NCBI GenBank assembly: GCA_029817715.1
Contig: JARUPY010000474.1
Location: 5,890,001 to 5,954,000 of the forward strand
DNA length: 64,000 nucleotides
From: Melastoma dodecandrum
Taxonomy: Eukaryota; Streptophyta; Magnoliopsida; Myrtales; Melastomataceae
Direction: 5' to 3'
Both the position numbers and the translations under genes were made by a program. This document shows, one piece after another, positions 32,213 through 43,290 of the stretch (its first letter is position 1; the number at the start of each line of letters is the position of its first letter). The notes below the pieces were generated by a model, which had not been told where the DNA came from, ran no database searches, and saw only the letters and a list, made by a program, of their open reading frames with translations.

Positions 32213-35200
32213 CGAAGGAAGAGGCTATGCAGTTGCTGATATCCTCCAGCGACTTCAGGAGTATGTTAGGAAGTCTAGGAAATTAGGTTGCCAAATAAGC
32301 AATGTAAATGCTGAGGCTAGCTTATCTAAGTCCATTGATACCGACTTAGGCGGTGTCCAGGGTCGCGAGTCACTTATGATGCCATGTGACTCGCTTGTAA
32401 GTATCAATTTAGGCGAGGAATCTAGCCCTCGGGTCGTTTTCGTTAGTTCTTCAATGAATAAAGAACTTTTCAATTCTATTAAGGCTACTCTTGAAGAATT
32501 CAAGGACTGTTTCGCCTGGGACTATACTGAAATGCCTGGCCTAGATCGCCGACTTGTAGAACATAAGTTGCCAATCAAAGCAGGATTTAAGCCAGTCCAA
32601 CAGGCACCAAGGAGAATGACTCATGAAGTCACTCATGCAGTATTCGAAGAAGTCAAGAAGCTCTTTAAAGCTGGGTATATAAGAACATCGAGGTACACCG
32701 AGTGGATATCCAGCATAGTCCCTGTCATCAAAAAGAATGGCAAGATTAGAGTCTGCATCAACTTCAGAGACCTGAATCGTGCTACTCCAAAGGATGAATA
32801 TCCCATGCCCATTGCAAACGACTTAGTCGATAAGACTGCAGGGCACCAAATTATGTCATTCATGGATGGTTTCTCAGGATATAACCAAATTTTCTTGGCT
32901 GAGGAAGATATCCATAAAACCGCGTTCAGATGTCCCTTAGGCATTTTCGAGTGGGTAGTCATGCCGTTTGGGCTTAAAAACGCTGGTGCAATCTACCAAC
33001 GAGCCATGAACGCCATTTTTTATGCTTCGATTGCCAAAACAGTCGAGGTATACATAGATGATATAGTGGTCAAATCAAAAGACGAGAGATCGCATGGTAA
33101 TGATCTTAGGAATGCTTTCATCCAAATGAGAAAGCACCAGCTCAAACTAAACCCTCTCAAATGTGCTTTTGGAGTAAGAGCAGGACATTTCCTAGGGTTC
33201 CTAGTTCATCAACGTGGCATAGAAGTCGACCTGAACAAAGTGAACGCCATTCAAAGATTGAACCCTCCGAGTAACAAGAAGCAGTTACAGGCTTTCTTAG
33301 GAAGGGTCAATTATCTCAGGCGATTTATTGGTAACGTCGCTGGACGGACAGAAGTCTTCTCGACTTTACTAAAGGCAAAGGGAAACTTTGTGTGGAGCGA
33401 CGAACACCAGAAAGCATTTGAAGGCTTAAAGGAGTATTTAATGAAGCCGCCTGTGCTTGCCCCTCCTCGGATAGGAAAGCCCTATCTGCTTTATGTGGCA
33501 GCGACTGAATCAGTCATCGGAGCCATGTTAGCCCAAGAGGCGGAAGACAAAACTGAGAGAGCGGTCTACTATTTGTCAAGACAACTAACCGCTACAGAAA
33601 AACGCTATACAATTAAGGAGAAGTTATGCCTGTCGGTCTTTTATACTGTTACTAAGCTAAGACATTATATTGGATCCCAAGAGGTTCATGTCATTACCAA
33701 CTCTTCAGTCATAAAGTACTCTTTCAAAAGTCCCCTACTGACTGGGAGAATTAGTAAATGGAGTTTAGTGCTATCCGCGTATGATCTACGATTCAAATCC
33801 CAACAGTCGGTGAAAGGACAGGCTCTAGCCGACTTCTTGGTGAGTCACGATCCATCTGTATCAATCGACCAAGAAGAATCCCTTGAGGACATCTGGCAGG
33901 GTTGGTTTGATGGATCTTCGGCGAAATCCGGCGTAGGTATAGGCCTTCGTATACTTTCGCCACTAGGGAAAGATGTTCGTCTAGCGTATCGCTTGACGGC
34001 AACTCACACCAACAATGCGACTGAATATGAAGCTTTGATCACGCTCCTGAAGGAACTATTAACCTTGGGAGCCAAGAAAGCCACAGTGATGGGGGACTCT
34101 CAACTGGTGATTAATCAGATGAATGGTACTTCTATATGCCAAGAGAAACTCACACCCTATCATCAAGTCGCCAGCAAGCTAGTCGAGCGATTTGAAGCGA
34201 TCACTTTCCTCTTTGTAGGTCAAGGGGAAAATACCATCGCTAACGACTTAGCCCAAAAGGCTTCAGGATACAAGGCCAAAAGAGGAAGCGATTGTATCCC
34301 AGAAATAGTTTCCCACCTAGTTCCCCAAAGCGACGCGTTCACTCTGGACATAATGACAAGCGATAAGGATTGGAGGAAGCCAATCACCGACTTCCTTTCT
34401 GACCCAACACAAAAGGCGAGCCAAAGAATTAAGACTCAGGCTTTGTCGTACACCCTTATAGATGGGGTACTTTACAGAAAGACCAAGGAAGGAGTCCTGT
34501 TAAGGAGTGTCGACTTAGACGAAGCGACCCCAATTATGTTAGAGACTCATCAGGGGTTATGCGGATCTCACCAATCTGGCACCAAAATGTCTTGGACTAT
34601 CCAAAGACATGGTTTTTACTGGCCATCAATGCTAAAGAACTGCATAGAAATGGATAGGGGATGCCAAGAGTGCCAAAAACATGGTCCGGTGACAAGGGCC
34701 CCAACGTCCGACTTGGTCTCAGTCATCAAGCCTTGGCCATTTAGGTCTTGGGCTTTAGATATAATCGGGGAAATCCATCCGCACTCAAGTAAAGGTGACG
34801 CCTATGTTCTAGTCGCCACCGATTATTTTACTAAATGGGTCGAGGCTCAGGTTTATAAGAAGATCGATCATAAAGAAGTGATCGATTTTCTCAAATCATC
34901 CATCATCTATAGATTTGGAATTCCCCAGAATATTGTAGTGGACAATGGCACCGCTTTCAATAATGAGAAAATGCGAGAATTCGCTACGGAGTTTGGTTTC
35001 TCAATCACCAACTCAACACCTTATTATCCTCAGGCGAATGGACAGGCTGAAGCTACCAATAAACTCATAAAGAACAATATTCAGAAAATGGTTGGGGCAA
35101 ATCCAAGAGGATGGCACAAACTATTACAAGACACTTTGTAGGCTTTAAGGATTACTAAGAGAGAAAGCACAGGGGAAACCCCTTTTTCACTAGTATATGG

Positions 35201-35663
35201 GCAAGACGCCGTCCTACCTATTGAGGTTCGATACAAGTCGCTCAGGGTGACTCACCCTGATTTACAAGACGAGGCAATGTACCTCGCTTTGGAAGAATTA
35301 GAGAAGAAGCGACTTGATGTAATAGACCGACTCAAGGTGCATAAACAAAGGATTGCTAGGCATTATAACAAAAGGGTTGTCCATAAGCACTTTAAAGTGG
35401 GCGACTTGGTTTGGAAGATGGTGCTACCCCTTAAATCGAAAGACCAAGTTTTGGGTAAATGGTCCCCTAATTGGGAAGGTCCATATGAGGTATGTGAAAC
35501 ATACTCATCTAATAATTATCGGCTTATGACGAGAAGTGGGGTCAAACACCCATTAAAGGTTAATGGTAAATATCTCAAACCCTATCGCGCGACTATCTGG
35601 GAAGCTCACCATAAAATCCTAAAACAAAGGACTCCATTAATTTGGGAAGCGCTTAATTCCTAA
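32091..35663 (+). pseudogene. pol of element B: RT, RNase H, aRNase H, integrase
   Basis: The frame runs to a TAG at 35,139-35,141 and continues in the same frame to 35,663. RT: RYTEWISSIVPVIKKNGKIR, FMDGFSGYNQIF, MPFGLKNAGA, catalytic YIDDIVVK at about residues 316-323. RNase H of the RT-linked type follows (YLSRQLTATEKRY), then the second RNase H (GWFDGSS, ATEYEAL, MGDSQLV, NDLAQKA). Integrase: zinc H-H-C-C (THQGLCGSHQ, CQECQ), DDE residues in LDIIGEIHP, VVDNGTAF and GQAEATNK, and the C-terminal GDLVWK...NWEGPYEV domain. The TAG sits where a Trp is normal (TL-AL-RIT), consistent with TGG to TAG. All catalytic residues are present, so damage is recent. Confidence 0.93.
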
Positions 35664-35796
35664 GAAATCGCGCTAGGCTTCAGTAACGCTGTCTGGAAGA
35701 ATGAATTGAGCGTAATAGGCAGAAATTCATTTGAAACACAATGCACTTGATTTATTGAGTAAAACAAAAAAACAATGGAATTGCATTGTTCTTTGA

Positions 35797-38700
35797 TTAC
35801 AAATCAAATTTCCATAACCCGCCAACTTCTTTGAAATCGAGGACAAGGGATTCACGAGCTCGTCGCTTCGCGTTCAACTTGTTTCGCTGGGCATAAAGGT
35901 CGACGACCTTTTCTCTATCCTTCTCAGCATTGGCCTCCAGCTCCTCGATTTCTTGAATATTGATCGACGCGAGCTGCCGAGTCAGGTCATTCTTGAGGTT
36001 CGTATAGAACTCTATTTGTCTCTCTGCCTCGGTCAGCTTCTCTTGCACGTCGACCAAACGTTGGCGGGCGTCCTACGCAGCTTTAGAGGCCTGCCCTCGA
36101 GCTTTATTAATCGACTGAATCTTCGAGTCAGTCGATTCCAAGGTGAGCAGGTCGGCGTCGTAATCCCTCCAGCGGGTCCAGTACGTCGACCTGAAGCTCT
36201 TGCAGGCCCCCAATATTTCGTCCGTGACCCGAGGGGATGCCTCGATTCTCTTCAACAGCTTCTGCATCCTCCTAAATTCATTGACGCCTAAGGGGTCGAT
36301 GAGCAGGAGTTGGCAAAGTTCTTCGATATCCTCGTGAAGCTTCTCCCACGGGTCTTTGGTTGACCTAGAAGTCGCTGCAGCAGGATCCTGAAGAATAAGT
36401 GGCAAAATGTTGTTAAACAATACCCTAAAAAGGCCAACGACCTCGTGCGATCGAGTACTTACTTCTGGAGGCAATATATCCCCAGAGCTCTCGTCCGAAG
36501 AAGAAGGGGGAGTAGGAATCTTTTGTCGGCCAGCAGATACCTTCACCCTCTTCAGACGAGCCTATAAGGAAGGATACAAGTACCCCAGTCAAAATCGCAA
36601 TGATAATACTATGTCTGTTTAAAACAAGAACACATACCATTGCTGGTGTAGGAGTTTGGACTGGAGGAGAAGGAATAGCTTGGTTTTCCTCCTCACGAGT
36701 CGACCGAGTCGGTGGGTCGACCGGGATCGCGACATCCAGAGCAGCCTGTTCTTCTTGAACCAAGGCCTCAGGGATGTGCCGTTCCTGAAACAGAGTATGA
36801 TGCAGAACCGAAAGTGCATATATGAACTAAAGTAGTGATACACCAGTTTAGAATTAAACTCACCTTGGCGACTGAAGCCTTTGAACTTTTGTCTAAGGCA
36901 TGGGAGACAAGCTGGTCGTCATCCTCATCTGAAGCCTCTCCCTAGACAATATAATATGAGTTAGATATGAAAACTCAAAACAAAAAAAAACTGGAGTCAT
37001 CAGAGTCATACCACTGCGGTCGGCCTTTGTAGAGCGTCGACTGCAGCTGAAGACGCTAGCACCGCAGCTGGTGCCTTGGTAGATGAGGTCGCCGCTGCAG
37101 CAGCTGGCGACCTGGATGGGGTCGCCGCTGCAATAACTGGCGACCTAAGAGAAGAAGTCGCCGCTGGAGTCAACGCCTTCACCAGTCTCTTCCTCTGAGA
37201 CAGAGGCACCTCTTCAAGATCTTCTTCCCCTTCCTCGGCCGCCTTGCGCTTTGGTGCGCTTTTAGACCGAGCCTTAGAGGGATCACCTTTGGCTACTTCC
37301 CTAGGGCTCGCAACTTTAGCCTTCCCCTTGCTGGTCGACTTGAGTTTAGAAGGAGCAGGGGCAAGGGGGGCTTTAGGCTTGGGTTTTCCAGAGCCCCGAG
37401 GAAGCAATGATCCTGAAAGAGGAGAAAAACTTATGATTAGTATTAAGAACCCAATACTCTTAAAACAAAGCTAAGTCCTTACCTCTTGCTTTAATGTGCG
37501 CGTCATCGGTGTAAAAATCAGGTTCCTCGGAGACCTCCAAGAAATGCATCAAGGCCCGCAGCTCTTCGTATGTAGTCGACCACAGCACGGTGAAGAACTG
37601 TGTGGCGAAACAGGAAGAAGTATCATATGGGAATTCCATCTGGGAGAGCTGCGCCTTGTGATTGAGCAAGTTGAGGATCTTCGAGTCGATCAACTTGCAC
37701 ACAATCTTCTTCATCCTGTCCCCATATAAGCCGCCGGTAGGGTCAGCGAGTGGAACTGCTACACTTTGGATAAACCCAAACTGCCTTGCACACAGTTGAG
37801 GGTTATAGACTTCAAAGGTCAGGCAGCCATCGAAAATAACTGGCAGATCTCTGCTGGTCAATACTCCATTCCAGAAGCCACGAGCAGTTTGAGGATTGAT
37901 TTCCTGAGCAAGTGTCTTGTCGCCTGGAAAGGGTGCCCAGTCGCGTCGATCTACCCTGCCGAAGTCGACTATGTGCTTTAGATGGCCAGTGATCGATGTC
38001 ATAAGCCATTGATCCTTACGCTGGTAGCACTGATCTAGGATGCTCTCCCCATAATAGAAGGCTTCAGGGGGCGAAGAAGAGACTTTGAACCCAGTCAATC
38101 CCGGCATCCATATGGCTGACCAAAGATGAACTAGCCAGAGCAACCCTCATGCTGGATGTCTTGGAAATGGCTTGATTTGAGACGTTGCTCTGTCCAGATC
38201 GTGATAAAGAAGACCCAAAATGAAGGGACCCCAAGAGATTTCTTCATCGGTCTCCCTCAGAAAATTGGTCACCGCATAAGAAGTGTGGCTAACTTTCTTC
38301 CCAGGGAAGCAATAGACGAATTTGCTCAACCAGGTGCTGAGGAACTCGACCTCTTCCTGGGCACCAAAATTTTCAGTCGACAACCTCTCATCTGACCTCT
38401 TGCCTGCTGAGGCCATCTTCAGATGCCTATTCACCACCTCCATGTACTGAAGGGCGCCCTTGGGATTAATATCGCCTGCCTGGGAGTACTGTCGAACAGG
38501 GCGGCCATTGATTTTGCACTTGGTCAAAATCTTCACATCTGCCAATGTAACTGACATAGGGCCTTCTGGGAAATAGAAGCAGTTCACGACAGAATTCCAG
38601 AAAGGCAGCATGGCCGAACAAACCCTGGGATCACAGTTCTTATTTGCTACTGACATCCTAAAGAATCTCAAAATCCTTTGGTTCCTAAATCTCTCTGTAA

Positions 38701-38989
38701 AGTGCTCCTCCCACATCTCAAGCTAGTCTACCATCTCAAACTTAGATGCAAATGGAAAACACAGGAAAGATCCCTGACCTTCCCGGTTGAGGGGATCGAT
38801 GAAGTTGGGATGACAAATCGGGATGGGCTTCTCAGTGATGAGATAGTTGAGTGGCACCGTCTTCGGGAAAAGATGCTATGGCAAGATAGGTCCAAGAGTG
38901 ACGCCCGACCCCTGATCCTCTGCGACCGGAATTGGTCCGGGTGGCCCCGCGCGCAGATTATGGAACTCAAAAGACTTAAAAGTTGACAT
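35797..38989 (-). pseudogene. Antisense six-exon PMD gene inside element B
   Basis: On the minus strand the exons are 38,989-37,483, 37,412-37,012, 36,941-36,864, 36,784-36,638, 36,561-36,463 and 36,387-35,797. Introns are 70, 70, 79, 76 and 75 bp, all GT-AG (GTAAGG, GTATGA, GTGAGT, GTATGT, GTAAGT donors; TTTCAG, GTCTAG, TTTCAG, TTATAG, CTTCAG acceptors). Lengths sum to 2,823 bp, exactly 941 codons including the TAA. Exon 1 encodes a plant mobile domain (PMD, aminotransferase-like family: FYFPEGPMSVTLADVKILTK, EFLSTWLSKFVYCFPG, GLLWLVHLW). Exon 2 is Lys/Ala/Pro-rich with PKRK and QRKRL basic clusters (possible nuclear signal); exons 3-5 are acidic and Ser/Pro-rich; exon 6 is a predicted coiled coil. 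Four in-frame nonsense codons (38,876-38,878, 38,723-38,725, 38,147-38,149, 36,073-36,075) but no frameshift. Function unknown; PMD proteins are implicated in silencing and genome maintenance. Tat elements such as Grande are known to carry antisense genes. Confidence 0.88.
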
Positions 38990-39120
38990 CTTTTTGAGGA
39001 TCGAAGGAGTTTTGGCAAGGGAGACGAAGGGTTTTCTGGGAAACGAGGGTTTCTATTTTCTTGGAGAAGGTGGAGAAGTGTTGAGCAAGGAAGAAAAGTA
39101 CGGGAAAAGGATGATGACTC

Positions 39121-39133
39121 TCCTTTATATAGG
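39121..39133 (-). promoter_or_regulatory. TATA box for the antisense gene of B
   Basis: On the minus strand the sequence reads CCCTATATAAAGGA, a consensus TATA box about 135 bp upstream of the ATG at 38,989 and 55-65 bp from the inner edge of the 3' LTR. A transcription start some 30 bp downstream would leave a 5' UTR of about 100 bp. It is the only such motif in the interval. Confidence 0.65.
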
Positions 39134-39170
39134 GTATGATTTCTGCTGAGTCGGCATAGCCAACCCAGCA

Positions 39171-39185
39171 TAAAAGGGGGGCTTA
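39171..39185 (+). other. Polypurine tract of element B
   Basis: AAAAGGGGGGCTTA immediately precedes the TGTTGACATGG of the 3' LTR. This primes plus-strand DNA synthesis. A comparable tract, CTTGGGGGCCTTA, precedes the LTR at 24,650. Confidence 0.85.
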
Positions 39186-40221
39186 TGTTGACATGGCAAA
39201 TAATTTTGGGCCTGGACTTAGAACAGAAACCCAGTAATCACTCAAGTCACACTCCGAGTCGGCCCAAGATACAGTCGTCTAGGCCAACTCACGACGAAGT
39301 CGATTAGGTCGACCCATGACGAAGTCGACTAGGTCGACTTATGACGAAGTCGATTAGGTCGACTTATGACGAAGTCGACTAAGTCGACTTATGAACGGAG
39401 TCGACTAGGTCGACTCACGACGAAAGAATATGGTAATCAAAGTCAACCAAGATGACTCAACGGTAGCTAAGTCTACTAGTAGGGTCAAGTCGACGGAATT
39501 CTGGATAAGTCGACCAAGTCGGTCGTAGTCCGTACAGATCAGTCAAGTCGACAAGGTTGGAATGAATTTATTCATTTTCAATCACGTTTGTTACGGATCG
39601 TAACTGATCCTAATATCCAGGAACGTGATCCCATATATCAAGGAGGTTGTTGAGACACTCCCACGATATTAGGGATCACGGTCTATAACACGATCTGCAA
39701 CACGGTCTATCTGTTACGTGTTAAACACGTACAAGTCCTCTATAAATAGCAGAGGAATCTTTCAAGACAACGACACGACCATACACAGCCAAAGCTCTGA
39801 AGTTTGTTCGTCAACCTTAGGAATTAGATACCTTGACCCGGTTTATAGGTCAACTCCCCTTCCACCGACAGAGTGAGCTCGTAGGGCCTTTGCCGTCAAC
39901 CCCCCGCCAGCGACACCACCGACGGAGTGAGCTCGTAGGGCCTTCGTCACAGCCTCCCGCCAGCGACCGCCACCGACGGAGCGAGCTTCCAACGCCTTCG
40001 TCACAAGTTTTCCGCCGTCACAGGATTCCACATCGTTGTCACCACTTGCTCCCTTTTCGTTTTTATATGGCTGTAAGCCCCTGTTCTTAATTCATCAAGA
40101 TTGTAAGACTTGCATTCTGTTTTGAATAAAATTGTGCATCTTCTTACTGGCGACCACAATCCAATTCCTGTGAGTCCTTTGCCAAATATTTCTGAGGTGA
40201 TCCGTTCTATACACGAACACA
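39186..40221 (+). mobile_element. 3' LTR of element B
   Basis: This copy matches 27,234-28,250 from TGTTGACATG to GAACACA with scattered substitutions, altered minisatellite units (39,296-39,424) and a 19-bp insertion near 40,021-40,039 (CAGGATTCCACATCGTTGT). It has the same TATA box near 39,740. Only 24 bp separate its end from the LTR of element A. Confidence 0.95.
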
Positions 40222-40245
40222 AAGCAATTTCTTTACGCGCGCCGA

Positions 40246-41372
40246 TGCGCGTGGTCAATGCAACAAAAATAAATTCATTTTTTACCTAACTAGAATAGTA
40301 TGGGGAAGCAAGGGTTGATCCCACAGAAAATTGCATTGACAAATTACTTCTAGCGTCATTCTTGGCAATCGGTTGAGGTGAAGCAGAAAGAAAGTTGAGT
40401 TTAATTACAAGCAAGAAATCAAAGAAAGCACTTAAGTTTCCCCTCTTGTCCTATGCCTCGATCCCTTTCTTCCTACTACGACCAATTTATTATAGTTTTG
40501 CTAACATAGATTGCCGGACTCTCCCCGTAGTCCTCCCGACATTCCGGATACGTACCACCATGTATCGAATTCCCTACTCTATTCCTAGGCAAGGAACTGG
40601 TGATGACTCATTATATTCAAATCCTATGTAGTTACATAAGGTGTTTTGGTATATCCCTATCCTTCACACTAAAACCCGGATTCCCAACACATAGACTTCT
40701 TAAGCTATCCAATTCCAGATCTAACCTAGAATACCCTTCCAGTCTCCATAGGTTATCCAATCAATATTAAAAGGTGATCAGTCATTTAACACGCATTAAG
40801 AACAGAATGGATAAGTAATTAATAAAAATCCGAATCACATAAAAGAAGAAGGTTCACGAATTACATAAGAACAAGAGGACTCCATCCTAGCTTTAGAGAA
40901 ACAATTTAGTACATAGCTAAAGAAACTAAAACCAATAAAATCGACATAAAGAAAACTAAGAAAGTAAGGTAGTGGAAATTGTCTCCGTCGTCGACTCTTG
41001 TCTCCAATAGACTCATAAGTCGAGTTTACCCTCTCAAAAGGATTGAAAAAGTCTATATATATGTCCTAGAAATAACCCTAGAAAAGTAAAAAAAAAAATC
41101 TGGAAATAAAAGATTCTTGGGTCCAGTGGCTGACCCTCATCTAAAGCTGCACTGACATCCATTGCAGCTGCACCAACCATCCAGATCCAGCTTCTTCATG
41201 GCTCCTCCTTCGATTTTCAACTCTTCTACCTCTCATTTTAACTACCAACATAAACAAAGTTTAGGAAGTGAAGAGCAACCAAAATTACCTACGAATTAAA
41301 CAACTAAAATGCCTAAGACTAACCAAAATCAAGTCTAAAACATGATCCTTTAACTCTATTTCATAGAGTTAT
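40246..41372 (-). mobile_element. 3' LTR of element A
   Basis: About 1.13 kb. It matches the 5' LTR in two blocks: 40,258-40,632 with 47,553-47,965 (for example the CGTACCACCATGTATCGAATTCCCTACTC block) and 41,090-41,372 with 52,600-52,940 (for example TGCCTAAGACTAACCAAAATCAAGT). The section 40,633-41,090 has no partner and represents what was lost from the 5' LTR. Confidence 0.85.
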
Positions 41373-42266
41373 CCCACTCCCAAACCTAACTTTTGTTATT
41401 CCTCGAGAAAAAACAAAAGAAAGAAATATACTCAAACGACACTCCTCAGAAAACCCAAGTCACTCAATCATGGAACATCTTAAAAACCTCTCAGATATGG
41501 CTGCAAACTTCTTATGTAGTTGGATTTCATTCACCGCCAGCGTACTCAGTCAACAAATCTCACAAGAAATAATTTCATCCCAGCATTATGTATTTAACAT
41601 TAACAAATCCACACTCCAAATAGTCTATGGCAACCAAATGACGCGCAAAGACTACAACAAACCACTCTCTCCACTCATCTATTGTTTTTTCAACTTTTCA
41701 TTACACAACTTTAATTTTTTTTCTCGGTTGTAGGATTCTAAATGTGTCATCAAGTTCTTGCAAAAGCTCATATAATGAATTCTCGATCAATGACTCCCCG
41801 TCCAATTGGATCAAGGCATTAGGTGATAAGGCACCCCTCAGATTGATCATTCAAGCATGCAAGGAAGAGTCACACCACAAGTATATATTTAGGCATTCTT
41901 ATTCTTTTATTTTCTTTTTTCGACTTTTTAAACTTGAACAGTGGTACTCGAAGCCTTGGCAGCCTCTTTTATTTCTTTTTTCTTTCTTAACTCATATACC
42001 ACAGACTTTGTTTCAAGAGATAGTCCAAGTGTTTCTACTCGTCACTAGTCGCCATGCATTCTAAGAAGACGTAGGCCTGTTGCAGCTAAGTATGCTCCCT
42101 AGTGGGACATCTGTTAACGATCCGAAAAAATAAACACGCTAAACTTAGAACTTTATATTTCCCCATATTAGGAAGGCAAGTCTTAAAGCTCATCATAGAA
42201 TACGGACATTCCACTTTCGAAATTCTAAGGTCATTCTGTGGAGCAACGATACAGAAGACACATAAA

Positions 42267-42344
<78 letters not shown>

Positions 42345-43290
42345 TATTATTAGTTTAATTTTCCTCTTCTTTTTTTAAACTAGACTGGCCAAAACTAAAT
42401 TAAAGAAGCAACGGCGAACGCAATACGAAATGCAAACAAATCACACCCTAACAACCCCTAAACCTAAACTAAGCAACGCCCTCGGTGAAAAATATTATGG
42501 CAAAGACGTGAAAGAAATTAGGGAGAACGGTAATCCCATATGCTGTGTCCTTGAAAGCGTCATTCTCATTTTCCTCATCAATTACCGACGGTGGAGTTGC
42601 TTGTTGGCCAAGATCAAATAGCGGTGGCGACGGGCAGCCAACACCAGACGAGAGGATTGCAGCGAGACGACGTTTCGTGGTCACTCACGGCGGAACTGGG
42701 GTGGCTAGTCGATCATGGCCGTCGACACTGGAAGAAAGAATGGGGAAGCAATTAGGGTACAATTCTCCATAATGTTTTTTTAATAATAATAACAAAACAG
42801 TGCAGCTGCACGATCCGCGGTGCAGCTGCAAGAGGGCTTCAGACTCTCTTTTTTGAAGCGTGGTTGAACTACTCGAGCAGCTACACAAGAGTGTCGGATT
42901 CTCCAATATAAGGTCGTTGTTGATCTACTCGTGCGGTTACATAGGGGCGTCGGATGAACAGGACAAGCTCAATCGTGCAGCCGCATCATTTTCCTTGGAG
43001 CTGTACGATCTGCGGTCATTGCTTCCTTGAACACCTAAACATGAATTTTAAAAAAACTAAAAATAAACATAATAATGAAAAAGACTTGGGTTGCCTCTCA
43101 GAAAGCGCTTGGTTTAGAGTCTACGGCTCGACTTTCTTGGTGATCACGCTTCTTGGAGCTGTGTGGACATAATCCCTCGTTCGACTAGCTCTCCCCGATA
43201 GTGCTTCAATCATTGTCCATAAACCTTGAAGGTTCTCTCTGAATTGTCAACCTTGAGCTCTACCGCTCCATGTGGGGCAATATCCACCAC
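41373..43290 (-). other. 3' region of element A, no gene recognised
   Basis: On the minus strand a purine-rich GGTTTGGGAGTGGGATAA at about 41,373-41,392 adjoins the 3' LTR and is the likely polypurine tract. The rest holds short frames without known similarity, a long ATT microsatellite (42,265-42,352) and CAGCTGCA-type words. In Athila elements an env-like ORF may occupy this place; I see none here. Confidence 0.55.
42265..42352 (+). repeat. (ATT)n microsatellite, ~88 bp
   Basis: About 28 ATT/TAT units run from AATATTATT to ATTACTATTATTATTAG, with one C interruption near the end. Such long perfect triplet repeats are highly variable between individuals. Confidence 0.97.

Larger units (their letters stand above)
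27234..40221 (+). mobile_element. Element B: complete Ty3/gypsy (Tat-like) retrotransposon with antisense gene
   Basis: The 13-kb element has two LTRs of about 1.02 kb, a primer site, gag, protease, RT, dual RNase H and integrase in gypsy order (integrase last), a 3.4-kb 3' region with an antisense spliced gene, and a polypurine tract. An RNase H domain after the RT-linked one, plus a long 3' region with an antisense gene, is typical of the Tat lineage. The LTRs are nearly identical apart from scattered substitutions, a minisatellite difference and a 19-bp insertion in the 3' copy, indicating a comparatively young insertion. Sense genes carry at least two frameshifts and two nonsense codons, so it is no longer autonomous. 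Confidence 0.93.

Noticed and set aside
38728..39171. 147-codon minus-strand frame upstream of the PMD ORF
   Set aside because: It is in another frame; the PMD frame reads continuously from the ATG at 38,989 with two stops, so this is a shadow.
27229..40226. Perfect target-site duplication of B
   Set aside because: Flanks CCAAG and AAGCA (or CAAAG with a shorter LTR) match only partly.
42102..42353. 83-codon frame ending in poly-Tyr
   Set aside because: It is translation of the ATT microsatellite.
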